62,988 bases of DNA from CAZGSN01 sp964371655 (GTDB lineage Bacteria; Desulfobacterota; Binatia; HRBIN30). A program made the translations under genes and the position numbers. This document shows, one piece after another, positions 50,280 to 59,814 of this stretch. Below the pieces are notes generated by a model. That model did no database searches, was not told the origin of the DNA, and saw nothing but the letters and a program-made list of their open reading frames with translations. The DNA lies in NCBI GenBank assembly GCA_964371655.1, contig CAYJOD010000029.1, positions 1-62,988 on the forward strand, in the 5' to 3' direction. Numbering within the stretch: the first letter of the stretch is position 1; every line of letters begins with the position of its first letter.

Positions 50280-52253
50280 GTGAATAGTCTTTGGAACCAG
50301 AACGAGGCCGGCCAGTGCGGCGACGATGCGCTGTCGCTGCGGGTCTACAGCTCGCGCCTCCTGGGCCGCGATCCGCAGCTGGTCTTGCACGGTGGCGGCA
50401 ATACTTCGGTGAAGACACGACGCCGCAACCTGTTTGGCGAGGAGGAGGACATCCTTTTCGTCAAAGGCAGCGGGTGCGACTTGGCGACCATCGCGGCCAA
50501 GGACTTCTCGCCGTGCCGCTTGCAGCTGTTGCAGCGCATGGCCGATCTGGAAGCGATGTCGGATCGACAGATGGCGGACGAGTGGCGGGCGGCGATGACC
50601 GTCCCCAACGCCCCGGCGCCGTCGGTTGAAGCGATCCTGCACGCCATCATTCCGTTCACGTTCGTCGACCACACCCATGCCGACGCCATCGTCGCGATCA
50701 GCAACACTCTCGACGGGCATCGCGAGCTGGCAGACCTTTACGGAGACCGGGTTGTGCTGGTCCCCTACTCCATGCCGGGCTTCGTCCTCGCGCGCCGGGT
50801 GCGCCTACTGCTTGGGTCGCACGACTGCAGTCGCCTCGACGGGATCATCCTCGAACAGCACGGCGTCTTCACCTTCGCCGCCGACGCGCGGCAGAGCTAT
50901 GAGCGCATGATCTCTCTGGTCACGCAGGCCGAAGATCTGTTGCGCAAGAAAGGCGCCTTGGTGCAGGTGCCGGGCGATGACCATACGCTACCCGCCACGG
51001 AGTTGCGCAATCTGGCGGCGCTGCGGCGGCAGGTGTCGCAGGCCCGCGGCGGCGCCCAGATCGCGCGCTTCAACGGCAGTGACTCGGTGCACGCCTTTGC
51101 CATGCGCGCCGACGCGGCGACGCTCGCCAGCCGCGGTCCGCTCACGCCCGATCACGTCCTGCGCACCAAGCGTCTGCCGCTCATCATCGACTCGGAAGAG
51201 GGTTCGGTGGCCGCGTACGTCGACGCGTACAAGACCTACTTCCAACGTTTCGCACGCGCCGAGCATACGTGTCTGAATCCGGCGCCGCGTTGGGCGCTGT
51301 GGCCGAAGTTGGGCAGTGTCAGCTTCGGCAGCTCGGTGAAGGAAGCGGAGATCGTCGACGACATCATCGCTCACACCCTGCCCGCCATCGAATGGGCACA
51401 GAAGCTCGGGGGTTGGCGTCCGGTGGGCGAAGCGGATCTCTTCGAGGTCGAGTACTGGGATCTCGAGCAGGCCAAGCTCGGCAAGCCCGGGCACGCTCTC
51501 CCGCACCAGGGCAAGATCGCCTTGGTGACCGGCGCTGGCAGCGGCATCGGCAAAGCGACCGTCGAAGCTTTATGTCGCGCCGGGGCGGCGGTGGCAGCGC
51601 TCGATCTCGATCCCAAGGTCCGCGATCGGTTCGAGGACCCGGCGATCCTGCCGCTGGTCTGCAACGTCACCAACCGCGAACAGGTACGCGACGCCGTGGC
51701 CGAAACCGTGCGCCGCTTCGGCGGATTGGATCTCCTGGTGTCCAACGCCGGAGTGTTTACGAACAGTAGTCCGTTGGCGGATTCCGACGACGAGGACTGG
51801 GAACGATCGCTGGCGGTGAATCTGAGCTCGCATCGCACCGTGTTGAAGCATGCCGTTCCGTATCTCGAACGCGGCATCGATGCCGCCGTCGTGGTGGTAG
51901 GTTCCCGCAACGTCCCGGCGCCGGGCCGTGGCGCGGCCGCCTACTCGGCAGCCAAGGCCGGCCTCACCCAACTGGCGCGCATCGCGGCTCTCGAGCTGGC
52001 GCCGCAGATTCGAGTCAACGTGATCCACCCCGACAGTGTTTACGACACCGGGATCTGGACCGATGACGTCCTGGCGTCGCGGGCGCAGGCGTATGGGATG
52101 AGCGTCGATGAATACAAGACCCGCAACCTGCTGCGACGCTCGATCACGTCGGCGGACGTCGCCGCTCTCATCAGCACCCTGTTGGGTCCGATTTTTCAGC
52201 ATACCACCGGCGCCCAGATTCCCATTGACGGTGGGAACGACCGGGTGATTTGA
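50280..52253 (+). CDS. Bifunctional class II aldolase/SDR
   Basis: A 657-residue fusion. Residues 1-400 are a class II aldolase/adducin domain: LHGGGNTSVKT (phosphate loop), DHTHADAIVAI (metal His pair) and LEQHGVFTFAADA. Residues 410-657 are an SDR: LVTGAGSGIGKATVE, VSNAGVFTNS and YSAAKAGLTQLARI, ending PIDGGNDRVI. The arrangement resembles rhamnulose-phosphate aldolase/dehydrogenase proteins. In this setting it may act on a sugar or on the glyceryl-derived unit; the substrate is not known. The start at GTG 50280 gives MNSLWNQNEAG. Confidence 0.88.
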   Translation: MNSLWNQNEAGQCGDDALSLRVYSSRLLGRDPQLVLHGGGNTSVKTRRRNLFGEEEDILFVKGSGCDLATIAAKDFSPCRLQLLQRMADLEAMSDRQMADEWRAAMTVPNAPAPSVEAILHAIIPFTFVDHTHADAIVAISNTLDGHRELADLYGDRVVLVPYSMPGFVLARRVRLLLGSHDCSRLDGIILEQHGVFTFAADARQSYERMISLVTQAEDLLRKKGALVQVPGDDHTLPATELRNLAALRRQVSQARGGAQIARFNGSDSVHAFAMRADAATLASRGPLTPDHVLRTKRLPLIIDSEEGSVAAYVDAYKTYFQRFARAEHTCLNPAPRWALWPKLGSVSFGSSVKEAEIVDDIIAHTLPAIEWAQKLGGWRPVGEADLFEVEYWDLEQAKLGKPGHALPHQGKIALVTGAGSGIGKATVEALCRAGAAVAALDLDPKVRDRFEDPAILPLVCNVTNREQVRDAVAETVRRFGGLDLLVSNAGVFTNSSPLADSDDEDWERSLAVNLSSHRTVLKHAVPYLERGIDAAVVVVGSRNVPAPGRGAAAYSAAKAGLTQLARIAALELAPQIRVNVIHPDSVYDTGIWTDDVLASRAQAYGMSVDEYKTRNLLRRSITSADVAALISTLLGPIFQHTTGAQIPIDGGNDRVI

Positions 52254-52409
52254 GATTCCATACGGACAGTGAGTTTTGATGCGCGGACCCGATAGCCTCA
52301 AACACATGTCACCGCCCGGCGTGGCGAGCTCGGGGACGTCGGTGACGTTCCGCGTCTCGATACCCCCGTGGCTTCGCGGTGATTCCTCACTGAGAAGCGC
52401 AGACTAGCG

Positions 52410-53888
52410 ATGCTGTTCACCTCGCTAACCTTCCTGGCCTTTCTGGCCGTGGTCGCCTTCATCTACCACCTGTTGCCGTTGACTTGGCGGCGGCCGTACT
52501 TGCTGGCCGCTTCGATCGCCTTTTACTGCACCTGGAGCATTCCGTTCGCGGTTCTGCTCTTGGCGGTGTCGGCGCTCACCTACGCGCTGGCCCTGCGCAT
52601 CGAGGCGGAAACGGAGAAGGCCGGACGCTGGCTGCTTGTTGGCATCTTCGTTCTCTTCGCACCGCTGTTGGTGTTCAAGTACTTCAGCGGCTTTGGTTCG
52701 GTCGTGGCGCTGTATCTCGGGCGTCCGGACACCTCGAAGACCTTTAGTGCGATCGGCTTGTTGGCACCGATCGGCCTGTCGTACTACACGTTCAAACTGG
52801 TCAGTTACCTCACCGACGTCTACTGGGGTCGGCTACGCGCGTCGCGCCGCTTTACCGACGTTGCCGCCTACGCGACCTTCTTCCCGCAGATTCTCAGCGG
52901 CCCGATCCAAAGAGCCGGAGACTTCATCGGCCAGATCGAGACGATCAAGCCGACGACCAAGGCGCGGGTCGCGAGCGGTCTGCAGCTGCTGCTGTTTGGG
53001 TTCTTCAAGAAGCTGGTCATCGCCGATCGCATCGCGGTGATCATCGACCCGATCTACGTCAGCCCGCCGTCGTACTCGGATCTCACCGTCGCGGTGGCGA
53101 CCTACCTGTTTGCGGTTCAGCTGTACGCGGACTTCTCCGGGCTCACCGACATTGCTCGCGGCGTCGCGCGCCTCGTCGGCATCGAGTCGCCCAAGAACTT
53201 CGATCAGCCGTATTACGCCGAAAACATCCAGGAGTTCTGGCGACGCTGGCACATGTCCCTCACCAATTGGGTGCGCGACTACGTCTTCATCCCGCTGCGG
53301 ATGGCGCTACGAAATTGGGGCCACTTCGGCCTGGTACTCAGCATCTTCGTGAACATGGTTCTGGTCGGATTGTGGCACGGCCCGTGGCTGACGTTCATCG
53401 TCTTCGGCTTGGTTCACGGCGCCTACGTCTATGGGTCGGCGCAGACCTTCCGAGCCCGCAAGGCGTTTTACGGGCGCGTGCCGGCGCTCAAGGCGATGCA
53501 CGTCGTCACCGGTCCACTGATCACCTTCCACATGTTGTATGCGACCCTGCCGTTCTTCCGCGCCGGCAGCCTGCCCGACGCGTGGTCGTCGGTAAGAAAG
53601 TGCGTGGCCGGCGTGGCCGACCTGGTGCTGAGTCTGGGCAGCCCGACGCACCTCGCGCACACCTGGTCACGAATCGAGCTCAAGTGGACGCAGGAAGACC
53701 TCGTCGTCATCGGTCTGGCGGTGGTGGTGATGGAAGTCGTGCACACCCTGCAGGCGCGGCACCTGCTGCCCAAGCTCAACGCGCAGACGCCGGGGGCATT
53801 GCGATGGATGGTGTACTACGGGCTCGGAATCTCTATTCTCATTTGGGGGGAGATGGGTTCGAGGCAGTTCATCTATGCTGGTTTCTAA
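52410..53888 (+). CDS. MBOAT-family O-acyltransferase (AlgI-like)
   Basis: A 492-residue polytopic protein with about ten hydrophobic helices. The signature region FWRRWHMSLTNWVRDYVFIPL (residues about 273-293) and the catalytic-His region LVGLWHGPWLTFIVFG (about 318-333) are intact. AlgI/DltB-type MBOATs move acyl groups across the inner membrane to extracytoplasmic polysaccharide or teichoic acid, usually with an SGNH partner. Here an ACP is encoded upstream and an SGNH hydrolase downstream. Confidence 0.93.
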   Translation: MLFTSLTFLAFLAVVAFIYHLLPLTWRRPYLLAASIAFYCTWSIPFAVLLLAVSALTYALALRIEAETEKAGRWLLVGIFVLFAPLLVFKYFSGFGSVVALYLGRPDTSKTFSAIGLLAPIGLSYYTFKLVSYLTDVYWGRLRASRRFTDVAAYATFFPQILSGPIQRAGDFIGQIETIKPTTKARVASGLQLLLFGFFKKLVIADRIAVIIDPIYVSPPSYSDLTVAVATYLFAVQLYADFSGLTDIARGVARLVGIESPKNFDQPYYAENIQEFWRRWHMSLTNWVRDYVFIPLRMALRNWGHFGLVLSIFVNMVLVGLWHGPWLTFIVFGLVHGAYVYGSAQTFRARKAFYGRVPALKAMHVVTGPLITFHMLYATLPFFRAGSLPDAWSSVRKCVAGVADLVLSLGSPTHLAHTWSRIELKWTQEDLVVIGLAVVVMEVVHTLQARHLLPKLNAQTPGALRWMVYYGLGISILIWGEMGSRQFIYAGF

Positions 53889-54029
53889 ATGTAAGGGTTC
53901 AAGGGTTCAGGGGTTCAACGACGGGGATCAAGGGTCCAAGGGTTCAAGGGTCGAGCCCTCGAACCCTCGAACCCTTGAACCCTCGAACCCTTCTTCATTC
54001 GCGGTCGATCAGGCGGGAAGGGCGCGAGA
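53889..54029. repeat. GGGTTCAAGGGTTC inverted repeat cluster
   Basis: GGGTTCAAGGGTTCAGGGGTTC and GGGTCCAAGGGTTCAAGGGTC on one side face CCCTCGAACCCTCGAACCCTTGAACCC on the other (53892-53994). It lies between two operon genes. Confidence 0.75.
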
Positions 54030-54965
54030 ATGATCTTCTCCGAGCTCAAGGAAAGATATCCCCGCTTCACCCGGCTCGCGGAATACTTCGAGGAGACGGC
54101 ACCGCTGTTCATGAGCAAGAATCTCATGCTCCTGAAAGCGTCAGAACCCGACTACGAGTTCGCCGAGAAACTGTGCCGCGACGCTTGGGCTTTGTGCGGG
54201 GATCGCGACGAAGAGGTTCTGAAGCTGGCCGATACGATGATCGAGTTCTCGATGGAGTTCGTCTACCTGCAGCGGCAGCTCGATAAGACCGGACGCTACT
54301 TGTACTCGACCTTCCAGGAAGTCGACGAGCACGTCTACAACGATCCGCAGCGTACTCTGAGCGGCGCGCCGTATATCTGGGCGCTCTACTTCACGCAGGT
54401 CTTCTGGATCACGCACGGGCGCCTGTGGCAGTTCTTCCTCGGCGATTTCGTGTCGACGCACCAGGACCACGGACGCGTGCTCGAGGTGCCGTCGGGAAAC
54501 GGACTCTTCCTCACCCATTTCCTTCTGCACAATCCGCATTGGCAGGCCGTTGCCGTCGATCTCTCCGAAACCTCGATCACCTTCACCGAGCGCGTGCTGA
54601 CCTTGAACGGGATGCGTGAAGCGGCCGATATCCGCAAGCAGGACTTCTTCGCGCTCGAGCCGGCGGAGAAATTCGATCGCATCATTTGCGGCGAGTTCCT
54701 CGAGCACGTCGAAGATCCATTGCGCGTGCTGCACAAGCTGAAGACCCACCTGAAGCGCGACGGCCGGCTCTTCCTCACCGCGGCGGTATGGGCCGCGAAT
54801 ATCGATCACATCTACCTGTACCGCTCCGCGCAAGAGGTCAGAGACCACGTCGATGCCGCCGGCTTCGCCATGGAGCGCGAGCTCGTACAAAACGTATTCG
54901 CCGACCACGACCCCGATGAGGCGAAGACACCCATCAACTACAGCGCCATCCTGCGTCACGCATGA
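54030..54965 (+). CDS. Class I SAM-dependent methyltransferase
   Basis: A 311-residue protein. The SAM-binding motif reads VLEVPSGNGLFLTHFL near residues 150-165, followed by AVDLSETSITF and FDRIICGEFLEHVEDPLRVLHKLK. The N-terminal 140 residues are helical and not recognised. The gene overlaps the SGNH gene by four bases, so the pair is coupled. It probably methylates a carboxylic acid or sugar in the same pathway. Confidence 0.85.
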   Translation: MIFSELKERYPRFTRLAEYFEETAPLFMSKNLMLLKASEPDYEFAEKLCRDAWALCGDRDEEVLKLADTMIEFSMEFVYLQRQLDKTGRYLYSTFQEVDEHVYNDPQRTLSGAPYIWALYFTQVFWITHGRLWQFFLGDFVSTHQDHGRVLEVPSGNGLFLTHFLLHNPHWQAVAVDLSETSITFTERVLTLNGMREAADIRKQDFFALEPAEKFDRIICGEFLEHVEDPLRVLHKLKTHLKRDGRLFLTAAVWAANIDHIYLYRSAQEVRDHVDAAGFAMERELVQNVFADHDPDEAKTPINYSAILRHA

Positions 54966-56089
54966 GCCAGCGATCCCTCGCCACACCCGGGTTCGTGAGC
55001 TACCGGGCGCTCTTCAGCCTCGCGAGTCTGCGCTTCGTCCTGGTCCGGGTCCTCGTCGGTCTGGTGGTGGCGGAGCTCGCCGTGCGCATCCTCAGCCCGG
55101 AAGTCGAGTTCATCCAGAAGAGCATGTTCAACCAGGACCCGACGGTGTGGTTTCGCATGAAGCCCAACTACACCGGCACCATGAGCAAGAAGGAGGTCCC
55201 GATCGCGACCAACTCGTTGGGGCTGCGCGATCGTGAGATCGGCCCACGCCGGCCCGGCGTGCCGCGCATACTCGTTTTCGGTGACTCGCTCATGTTCGGC
55301 TACGGGGTGGCGATCGAGGACACGGCCACACGCATCCTCGAACAAATTCTGCGTGAGCGCCTCGGACACGAGGTCGAGGTCGTGAACGCTGCCGTCGCCG
55401 GCTACAGCACGCTGCAGGCGGCGAGGTCCTTCGCGCTACTCGCGAACGCGGTGAAACCGGACATCGCGCTGCTGGCGTTTGGGGTATTGAACGGCGGGCG
55501 CATGAACGTGACCTTCAGCGAACAGAACCGGCGCACGGCGCGCATGACCGAAGGCTCCGCTGAGCATCGCGTGCAGCAGTTCATCAAGGGCAAGATCCAG
55601 TGGCTGCGCGACACCAGTCAGCTGTCGTTGTTGGTGAAGCGCCGCATGGCGCCGCGGCGCGAGCTCAGCGGCATGGATGTCCACGCCGTCGACGTGTCAC
55701 CACAGGATGAGGCAGGCTTGCGTCTGATCGAGCAGAGCATCAAAGAGTTCGCGCAAGCCACCGCCCAGCACGGCGTGCGTTCGGGAGTCGTGATCATCCC
55801 GTCGCACAAGCAGGTCGACCCGAAACTGTGGCAGGAGATGCTCCTCAAGCACAATCTGCCGGGAGCGTTGTATGCACCGGATCAACCGGACAAGCGCTTG
55901 CAGGACTACGCCCGCAAAGAGGCGATCCCGGTGCTCGATCTGCGCGCTCCAATCGCCGCGCGCGCGCTCGACGGATTCTACTGGGACGGCGACGGCGAGC
56001 ACTGGGAGCCGCACGGCCACCGCATCGTCGCGGAGATTCTCGCCGACTATCTGGTCCAGGCCGGCTTCCTGGCGACGGGCCAGCACTGA
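54962..56089 (+). CDS. SGNH-hydrolase-like membrane-anchored protein
   Basis: A 375-residue protein. One N-terminal helix (residues about 20-40, LRFVLVRVLVGLVVAELAVRIL) anchors it. The catalytic GDS motif lies in RILVFGDSLMFGYGV, with block II NAAVAGYSTLQ and the C-terminal DGDGEHWEPHGHRIVAE carrying Asp/His. Such proteins work with MBOAT acyltransferases as extracytoplasmic acyl transferases or esterases on envelope glycans. It is the last gene of the cluster. Confidence 0.88.
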   Translation: MSQRSLATPGFVSYRALFSLASLRFVLVRVLVGLVVAELAVRILSPEVEFIQKSMFNQDPTVWFRMKPNYTGTMSKKEVPIATNSLGLRDREIGPRRPGVPRILVFGDSLMFGYGVAIEDTATRILEQILRERLGHEVEVVNAAVAGYSTLQAARSFALLANAVKPDIALLAFGVLNGGRMNVTFSEQNRRTARMTEGSAEHRVQQFIKGKIQWLRDTSQLSLLVKRRMAPRRELSGMDVHAVDVSPQDEAGLRLIEQSIKEFAQATAQHGVRSGVVIIPSHKQVDPKLWQEMLLKHNLPGALYAPDQPDKRLQDYARKEAIPVLDLRAPIAARALDGFYWDGDGEHWEPHGHRIVAEILADYLVQAGFLATGQH

Positions 56090-56211
56090 GGCGAACAGAA
56101 ACGCAATCCCCCCACCCCCGCGCCCATTCCGGCGCGGGGGAGGGTTAGGGTGGGGGCCACACCGGCGGTGCAGAGCTTGACCACGGTGGGATATCCCACC
56201 ATAGTGCTGCC
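56090..56211. repeat. CCCACCC inverted repeat
   Basis: Positions 56107-56157 form CCCCCCACCCCCGCGCC against GGCGCGGGGGAGGGTTAGGGTGGGGG. It is a member of the CTCTCCC family and could end transcription of the upstream cluster, although no T-run follows. Confidence 0.6.
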
Positions 56212-56502
56212 ATGCGCGCTTCAACCGTTTCTACTCCCAGGGCGAAACCGAGCGTGACCGTCGTCGATCGCTACGACGTTGCCGCGGATGAGAAAAGGCG
56301 CATCAGCTTGCGCGGAGCGAAGACGAAATACTTCCACGTGAAGGCGCTCTCTGACGGTAGTTACCTACTGGAGCCCCGCGTCCTGGTTCCACCACATGCG
56401 ATCTCATCGCGATCGCTTAAGATGATGGAGAAGTCCGTCTCGAGCTTGAAGAAGGGACGGGCATCGACGCCGGTTGACCTATCCGCATTCCTCGACGACT
56501 GA
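56212..56502 (+). CDS. Orphan antitoxin-like small protein
   Basis: A 96-residue protein. The central part DVAADEKRRISLRGAKTKYFHVKALSDGSYLLEPRVLVPPHAI resembles AbrB-like antitoxins, and the tail SLKKGRASTPVDLSAFLDD resembles antitoxin C-termini. No toxin gene follows on the plus strand; the next gene is on the opposite strand. It may be a solitary antitoxin, a decayed pair or a regulator. Confidence 0.6.
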   Translation: MRASTVSTPRAKPSVTVVDRYDVAADEKRRISLRGAKTKYFHVKALSDGSYLLEPRVLVPPHAISSRSLKMMEKSVSSLKKGRASTPVDLSAFLDD

Positions 56503-56518
56503 GGGGAGCACGTGGCCT

Positions 56519-57190
56519 TCACCACCCCTCGGGTGCATCGGGCATCCAGCACAGGCCGAGGAGCGAGTCGCCGTGGTCGCGGTTGACGGCCGCGAAGACA
56601 TCCCACTCGTCCGCGTGCACATCCATTTCGATGATCGGATGCATCGGCGTGCCGCTGCCGCGGCAGACAAAGGTGTCCGGATCGAAGTCCTTGACGCCGT
56701 ATGCTGCGGCGATGCGGGTACCAATCTCTCGCTGCCAGGCCGTCGGCGGCGTGTGGGCTTTCGGAACGTAGGTCGGATTCCACGTCATGGTGCGAAAGCT
56801 GGCGGGATGCGCGAGCCGTCCACAGCTCAAGACGCGGGGACCAACGGCGACGCCCGCGGCCATAAACGCACGCCGCTCGAGGTCGCGGAACAGGCCGCGC
56901 CGGCGGAAGCGCGGATCGACGCAACAGATGCCGGCAAGCGCGACGGCCTGCTGCGGCAGCCGGGGCAGATCCAGGATGCGCATCTCCCCGAGCGCAAACC
57001 CGGCAAGCGTGTCTGTGGCGGTTGCGGTCGCGATGAAACGCAGCCGGCCAAGCGACTGCATGAGGTACGCCTCGTTCGGTGTCCGATAGGAACGGCGAAA
57101 CAGCGCGACGACACGAGCCAGCGTGCTGTGGCGAAGATCCGTTGTCGCCACGACGTCGAAGTCGAAAGGCTCCCCGCTGTCAGCTCCCAT
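56519..57190 (-). CDS. GNAT-like acetyltransferase family protein
   Basis: A 223-residue protein from ATG 57190 (a GTG at 57283 would add 31 residues). The strand-helix pattern LAGFALGEMRILDLP then VALAGICCVDPRFRRRGLFRDLERRAFM fits the acetyl-CoA-binding core (RxxGxG/A-like loop RRRGLF). Conserved His/Asp residues occur in PMHPIIEMDVHADEW. Substrate unknown. It is downstream of ietAS on the same strand, 140 bases after the ietS stop. Confidence 0.65.
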   Translation of the reverse strand: MGADSGEPFDFDVVATTDLRHSTLARVVALFRRSYRTPNEAYLMQSLGRLRFIATATATDTLAGFALGEMRILDLPRLPQQAVALAGICCVDPRFRRRGLFRDLERRAFMAAGVAVGPRVLSCGRLAHPASFRTMTWNPTYVPKAHTPPTAWQREIGTRIAAAYGVKDFDPDTFVCRGSGTPMHPIIEMDVHADEWDVFAAVNRDHGDSLLGLCWMPDAPEGW

Positions 57191-57330
57191 CCGACGCGCA
57201 GTATCAGCTGCGCCCGCGCGTGTGGCAAGATCGCGTAGCGGAGACGGGAGCAGACCCGGCGCCTCGCATTTGAGGAGAACCACAGTGGCTTCGGTTCAAT
57301 AGACAGATCCCAGAGGGCGCTCTCTCGTCA

Positions 57331-59811
57331 CTAACTTTCAGAGTCCACTTCGATTTCAACGGGGACCCCGATTTGGTTCGCGATCGGAGTGTACAAGTCG
57401 ACTTCGGTTGCGGGTGTCTCGAGCGTAACGATGAGTGAATAACGTGCCTGTCGGTTCCAGCAATTGAGGTGTGGTCGTTCCTTCCACCATCCGGTGACAG
57501 GGAAAATGGCGAGCACGCCACACTGAGCAAGCTCTGCTGCTGAACCGGTCCAGACATCCGAATGTATCGATCCCTTGCAGCGAAGTTGCCTGCCGATTTC
57601 CCAAGGTCGATCGTCGGCGCCGCTTCCGATCCCCTGCTCGTCGTCTTCCCATGCCGCACGACTGATTCGCTTGTGGAACGCGTCGTTCAGCTCGTGCGGA
57701 CGTTTCAATTCAAACCTCAGACCATGAGATTGATATCTGTGATCGCGTGTCCAGCCGCGGCGCCCCGGGCTCGGCTCAATGAAATACGATAGAGTTATCC
57801 GGATGCGGACATCGATATCGTGCAGGTCCTGCAACACTTCGACCGGCCATGGCAGCTTGTGCAGATGCATGTCCTTTGTCTTCACGGTGCCATCGGGTTT
57901 ATCGAATGGCTGAAGAGAGCTTTCGATGATGAGTGTTGCCGAGCTCGCGGCGCTCCAAAGCGCGCGCTGCAAATCAGGCACACCATAGCCGTAACAACGC
58001 AGTCGATCGTGGCGCGCGTTTGCGGGGAATTCGTCCAGCATCGCGCCCGTCCAGCGCGCGGAGTGCACCAGCAACCCGCGCACCGTTTCCGGCGCCAGGT
58101 CGGGATAGTGCGCCCAAATGATCGCGGCGAGGCGAGCGGCGAGTGCGGTCGCGGCGCTGGTGTCGCCGGTCGAGGTGAGCAAGGCACCGGTCGGACTTAC
58201 TTTCGTCGTCAGGAGCGACAGATCGTCAACAAAGTCTGCATGCCCGGTGGCGGGGTCAATCGCGTTGTTTCCACCCTCCATGACGATGTCGGGTTTGATT
58301 GGCCAGGACTTGTCACTCCAAACAATCGATGTGCGGCTACACGGGCTCAGTCGTCCGGAGGCCGCGATAGGCTTCCAATCCTGGTAGTCCGCCGAGTTGA
58401 TGGACACCCTGGTCGTATACGCGCCGACCGCGAGCGAATTCCAGGATTGCCCTGGGTCCTCGATACCCTCCACCTGGTTGCGGCTCGGATAGTCGTGACG
58501 CTCCTCAAGCGGCACGTTCCCTGCCGCCACGATCAACAGCCGCCGCGGCGGACCCACCTCATTGGCTCCCGCAGTGATCTGATCGGCCGCAGCAGACCAA
58601 GACGATGGCAACCCTTCATCGCGACCGTCGGCAGTTACTGTGAGACAGAATGCTCGCGCTCGACGCTGCGGCGCCGCAATTTCGGCTCGAGACACCGCCT
58701 GGTTGGTCACTTCGCCGTACAGTTCCGGGTCGTTACTCCCATGGTCGGGTAGGATCTTCAGTGACTCCAAGCGATGCCGAAGGATGACCGGGTCGCTTCC
58801 ACCCAGGAGATCGGTAAGACATCCGTACAAGGAGAGACCAGCCATCTCCGTGCCATGACCATGCAAGTCGGCCACTGGCCAGCTCGGATCGACTGCACCC
58901 ACGTCTTGCTCGGAGAGCGCGAAGGCGAGCAGCGGATGTCCACGATTGACGCCGGTATCGAGATTACAGACCGCGGGCGCTTCGAGCGGTGGCGCTTGAA
59001 TGCGCGATTGAGCGTCTTCGATGAAGTCCGCTTGATCGCGAGGCGGTAGCTCGAGAAACTCGCTGGGCAGGAGCTTTGCCGCGCGCAACTCGGCCAGAAT
59101 GTCAAACAAGTTACCGACTGCCGCCAGCTGGTTCACGCTGGCTCGCGCAAGCAGGACCCGTCGCTCGGGGAAATGCAGCTCTCGGGTACCAACTTGAATG
59201 CCGACCGCCTGCGCTACCTCTCGAAAGTGATCGCCAACATCGCGAGGATTGGAGGCTTCGCGCAACCACACTTCCCACCAAACGGCCTTGTCTCTCTCTG
59301 CGGGGAACTTCCCCGCATCGGTCCAAAACGATTCCAAGGCGGCGAGGCGAATCGCAGTGATACTTTCCGCAAGCTTCTGATTCCACGGTTTCCCGGATGG
59401 GCGGTTCTTGTTGCAGTATGCTTCGAATCTTCGGATGAAGTAACTGAGCTTGCCATCGGGGATGAACACGGCGGCACGCATGATGGCGCCCTGTTTGCCG
59501 CTCTTGTCGATTCGAGAATTGCGAAGCTCGATTCCACTCTGCCGAGCGTCGAGACTTTGCAGCTGGAGTTTGAAGCCTGGATCGCTTTCGAATTGCAGAA
59601 CGATCCCTTTCGGACGGACCTCTTCGGGCTGGAGCGCCGCAATATCCCCCGCCTGTCGTTGTGCAGTGTGCAGATCGCCGATCAGCTTCGAGCCATGCGG
59701 TACGCGATCGCGTGGCGGAAGCTTGAACGGCGCGCCATTGACCTTCTGTGCGTAGGTGTATTGTTCGGTCGCGGCTGTTCGGTGGGGAAAGAGGTGGCGA
59801 CGATCGGCCAT
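57331..59811 (-). CDS. ietS: IetS-like subtilisin-family serine protease
   Basis: An 826-residue S8 peptidase. The catalytic Asp is in NLDTGVNRGHPLL (Asp285), the His in DLHGHGTEMAG (His319), the oxyanion Asn in VAAGNVP (Asn432) and the Ser in STGDTSAATALAARLA (Ser552). The first 280 residues (starting MADRRHLFPHR) are a family-specific N-terminal region and the last 200 a beta-rich C-terminal region. There is no signal peptide, so it acts in the cytoplasm. It starts three bases after the upstream AAA ATPase gene. The AAA-plus-subtilase pair is the ietAS system, described as a plasmid-encoded toxin-antitoxin/incompatibility module and shown to give anti-phage defence. Confidence 0.88.
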   Translation of the reverse strand: MADRRHLFPHRTAATEQYTYAQKVNGAPFKLPPRDRVPHGSKLIGDLHTAQRQAGDIAALQPEEVRPKGIVLQFESDPGFKLQLQSLDARQSGIELRNSRIDKSGKQGAIMRAAVFIPDGKLSYFIRRFEAYCNKNRPSGKPWNQKLAESITAIRLAALESFWTDAGKFPAERDKAVWWEVWLREASNPRDVGDHFREVAQAVGIQVGTRELHFPERRVLLARASVNQLAAVGNLFDILAELRAAKLLPSEFLELPPRDQADFIEDAQSRIQAPPLEAPAVCNLDTGVNRGHPLLAFALSEQDVGAVDPSWPVADLHGHGTEMAGLSLYGCLTDLLGGSDPVILRHRLESLKILPDHGSNDPELYGEVTNQAVSRAEIAAPQRRARAFCLTVTADGRDEGLPSSWSAAADQITAGANEVGPPRRLLIVAAGNVPLEERHDYPSRNQVEGIEDPGQSWNSLAVGAYTTRVSINSADYQDWKPIAASGRLSPCSRTSIVWSDKSWPIKPDIVMEGGNNAIDPATGHADFVDDLSLLTTKVSPTGALLTSTGDTSAATALAARLAAIIWAHYPDLAPETVRGLLVHSARWTGAMLDEFPANARHDRLRCYGYGVPDLQRALWSAASSATLIIESSLQPFDKPDGTVKTKDMHLHKLPWPVEVLQDLHDIDVRIRITLSYFIEPSPGRRGWTRDHRYQSHGLRFELKRPHELNDAFHKRISRAAWEDDEQGIGSGADDRPWEIGRQLRCKGSIHSDVWTGSAAELAQCGVLAIFPVTGWWKERPHLNCWNRQARYSLIVTLETPATEVDLYTPIANQIGVPVEIEVDSES

Positions 59812-59814
59812 TTG

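Noticed and set aside
53892..53994. Possible tandem-repeat or CRISPR-like array of GGGTTCAAG
   Set aside because: Repeat spacing is irregular, the arms are inverted, and no spacer-like unique segments of constant length exist.
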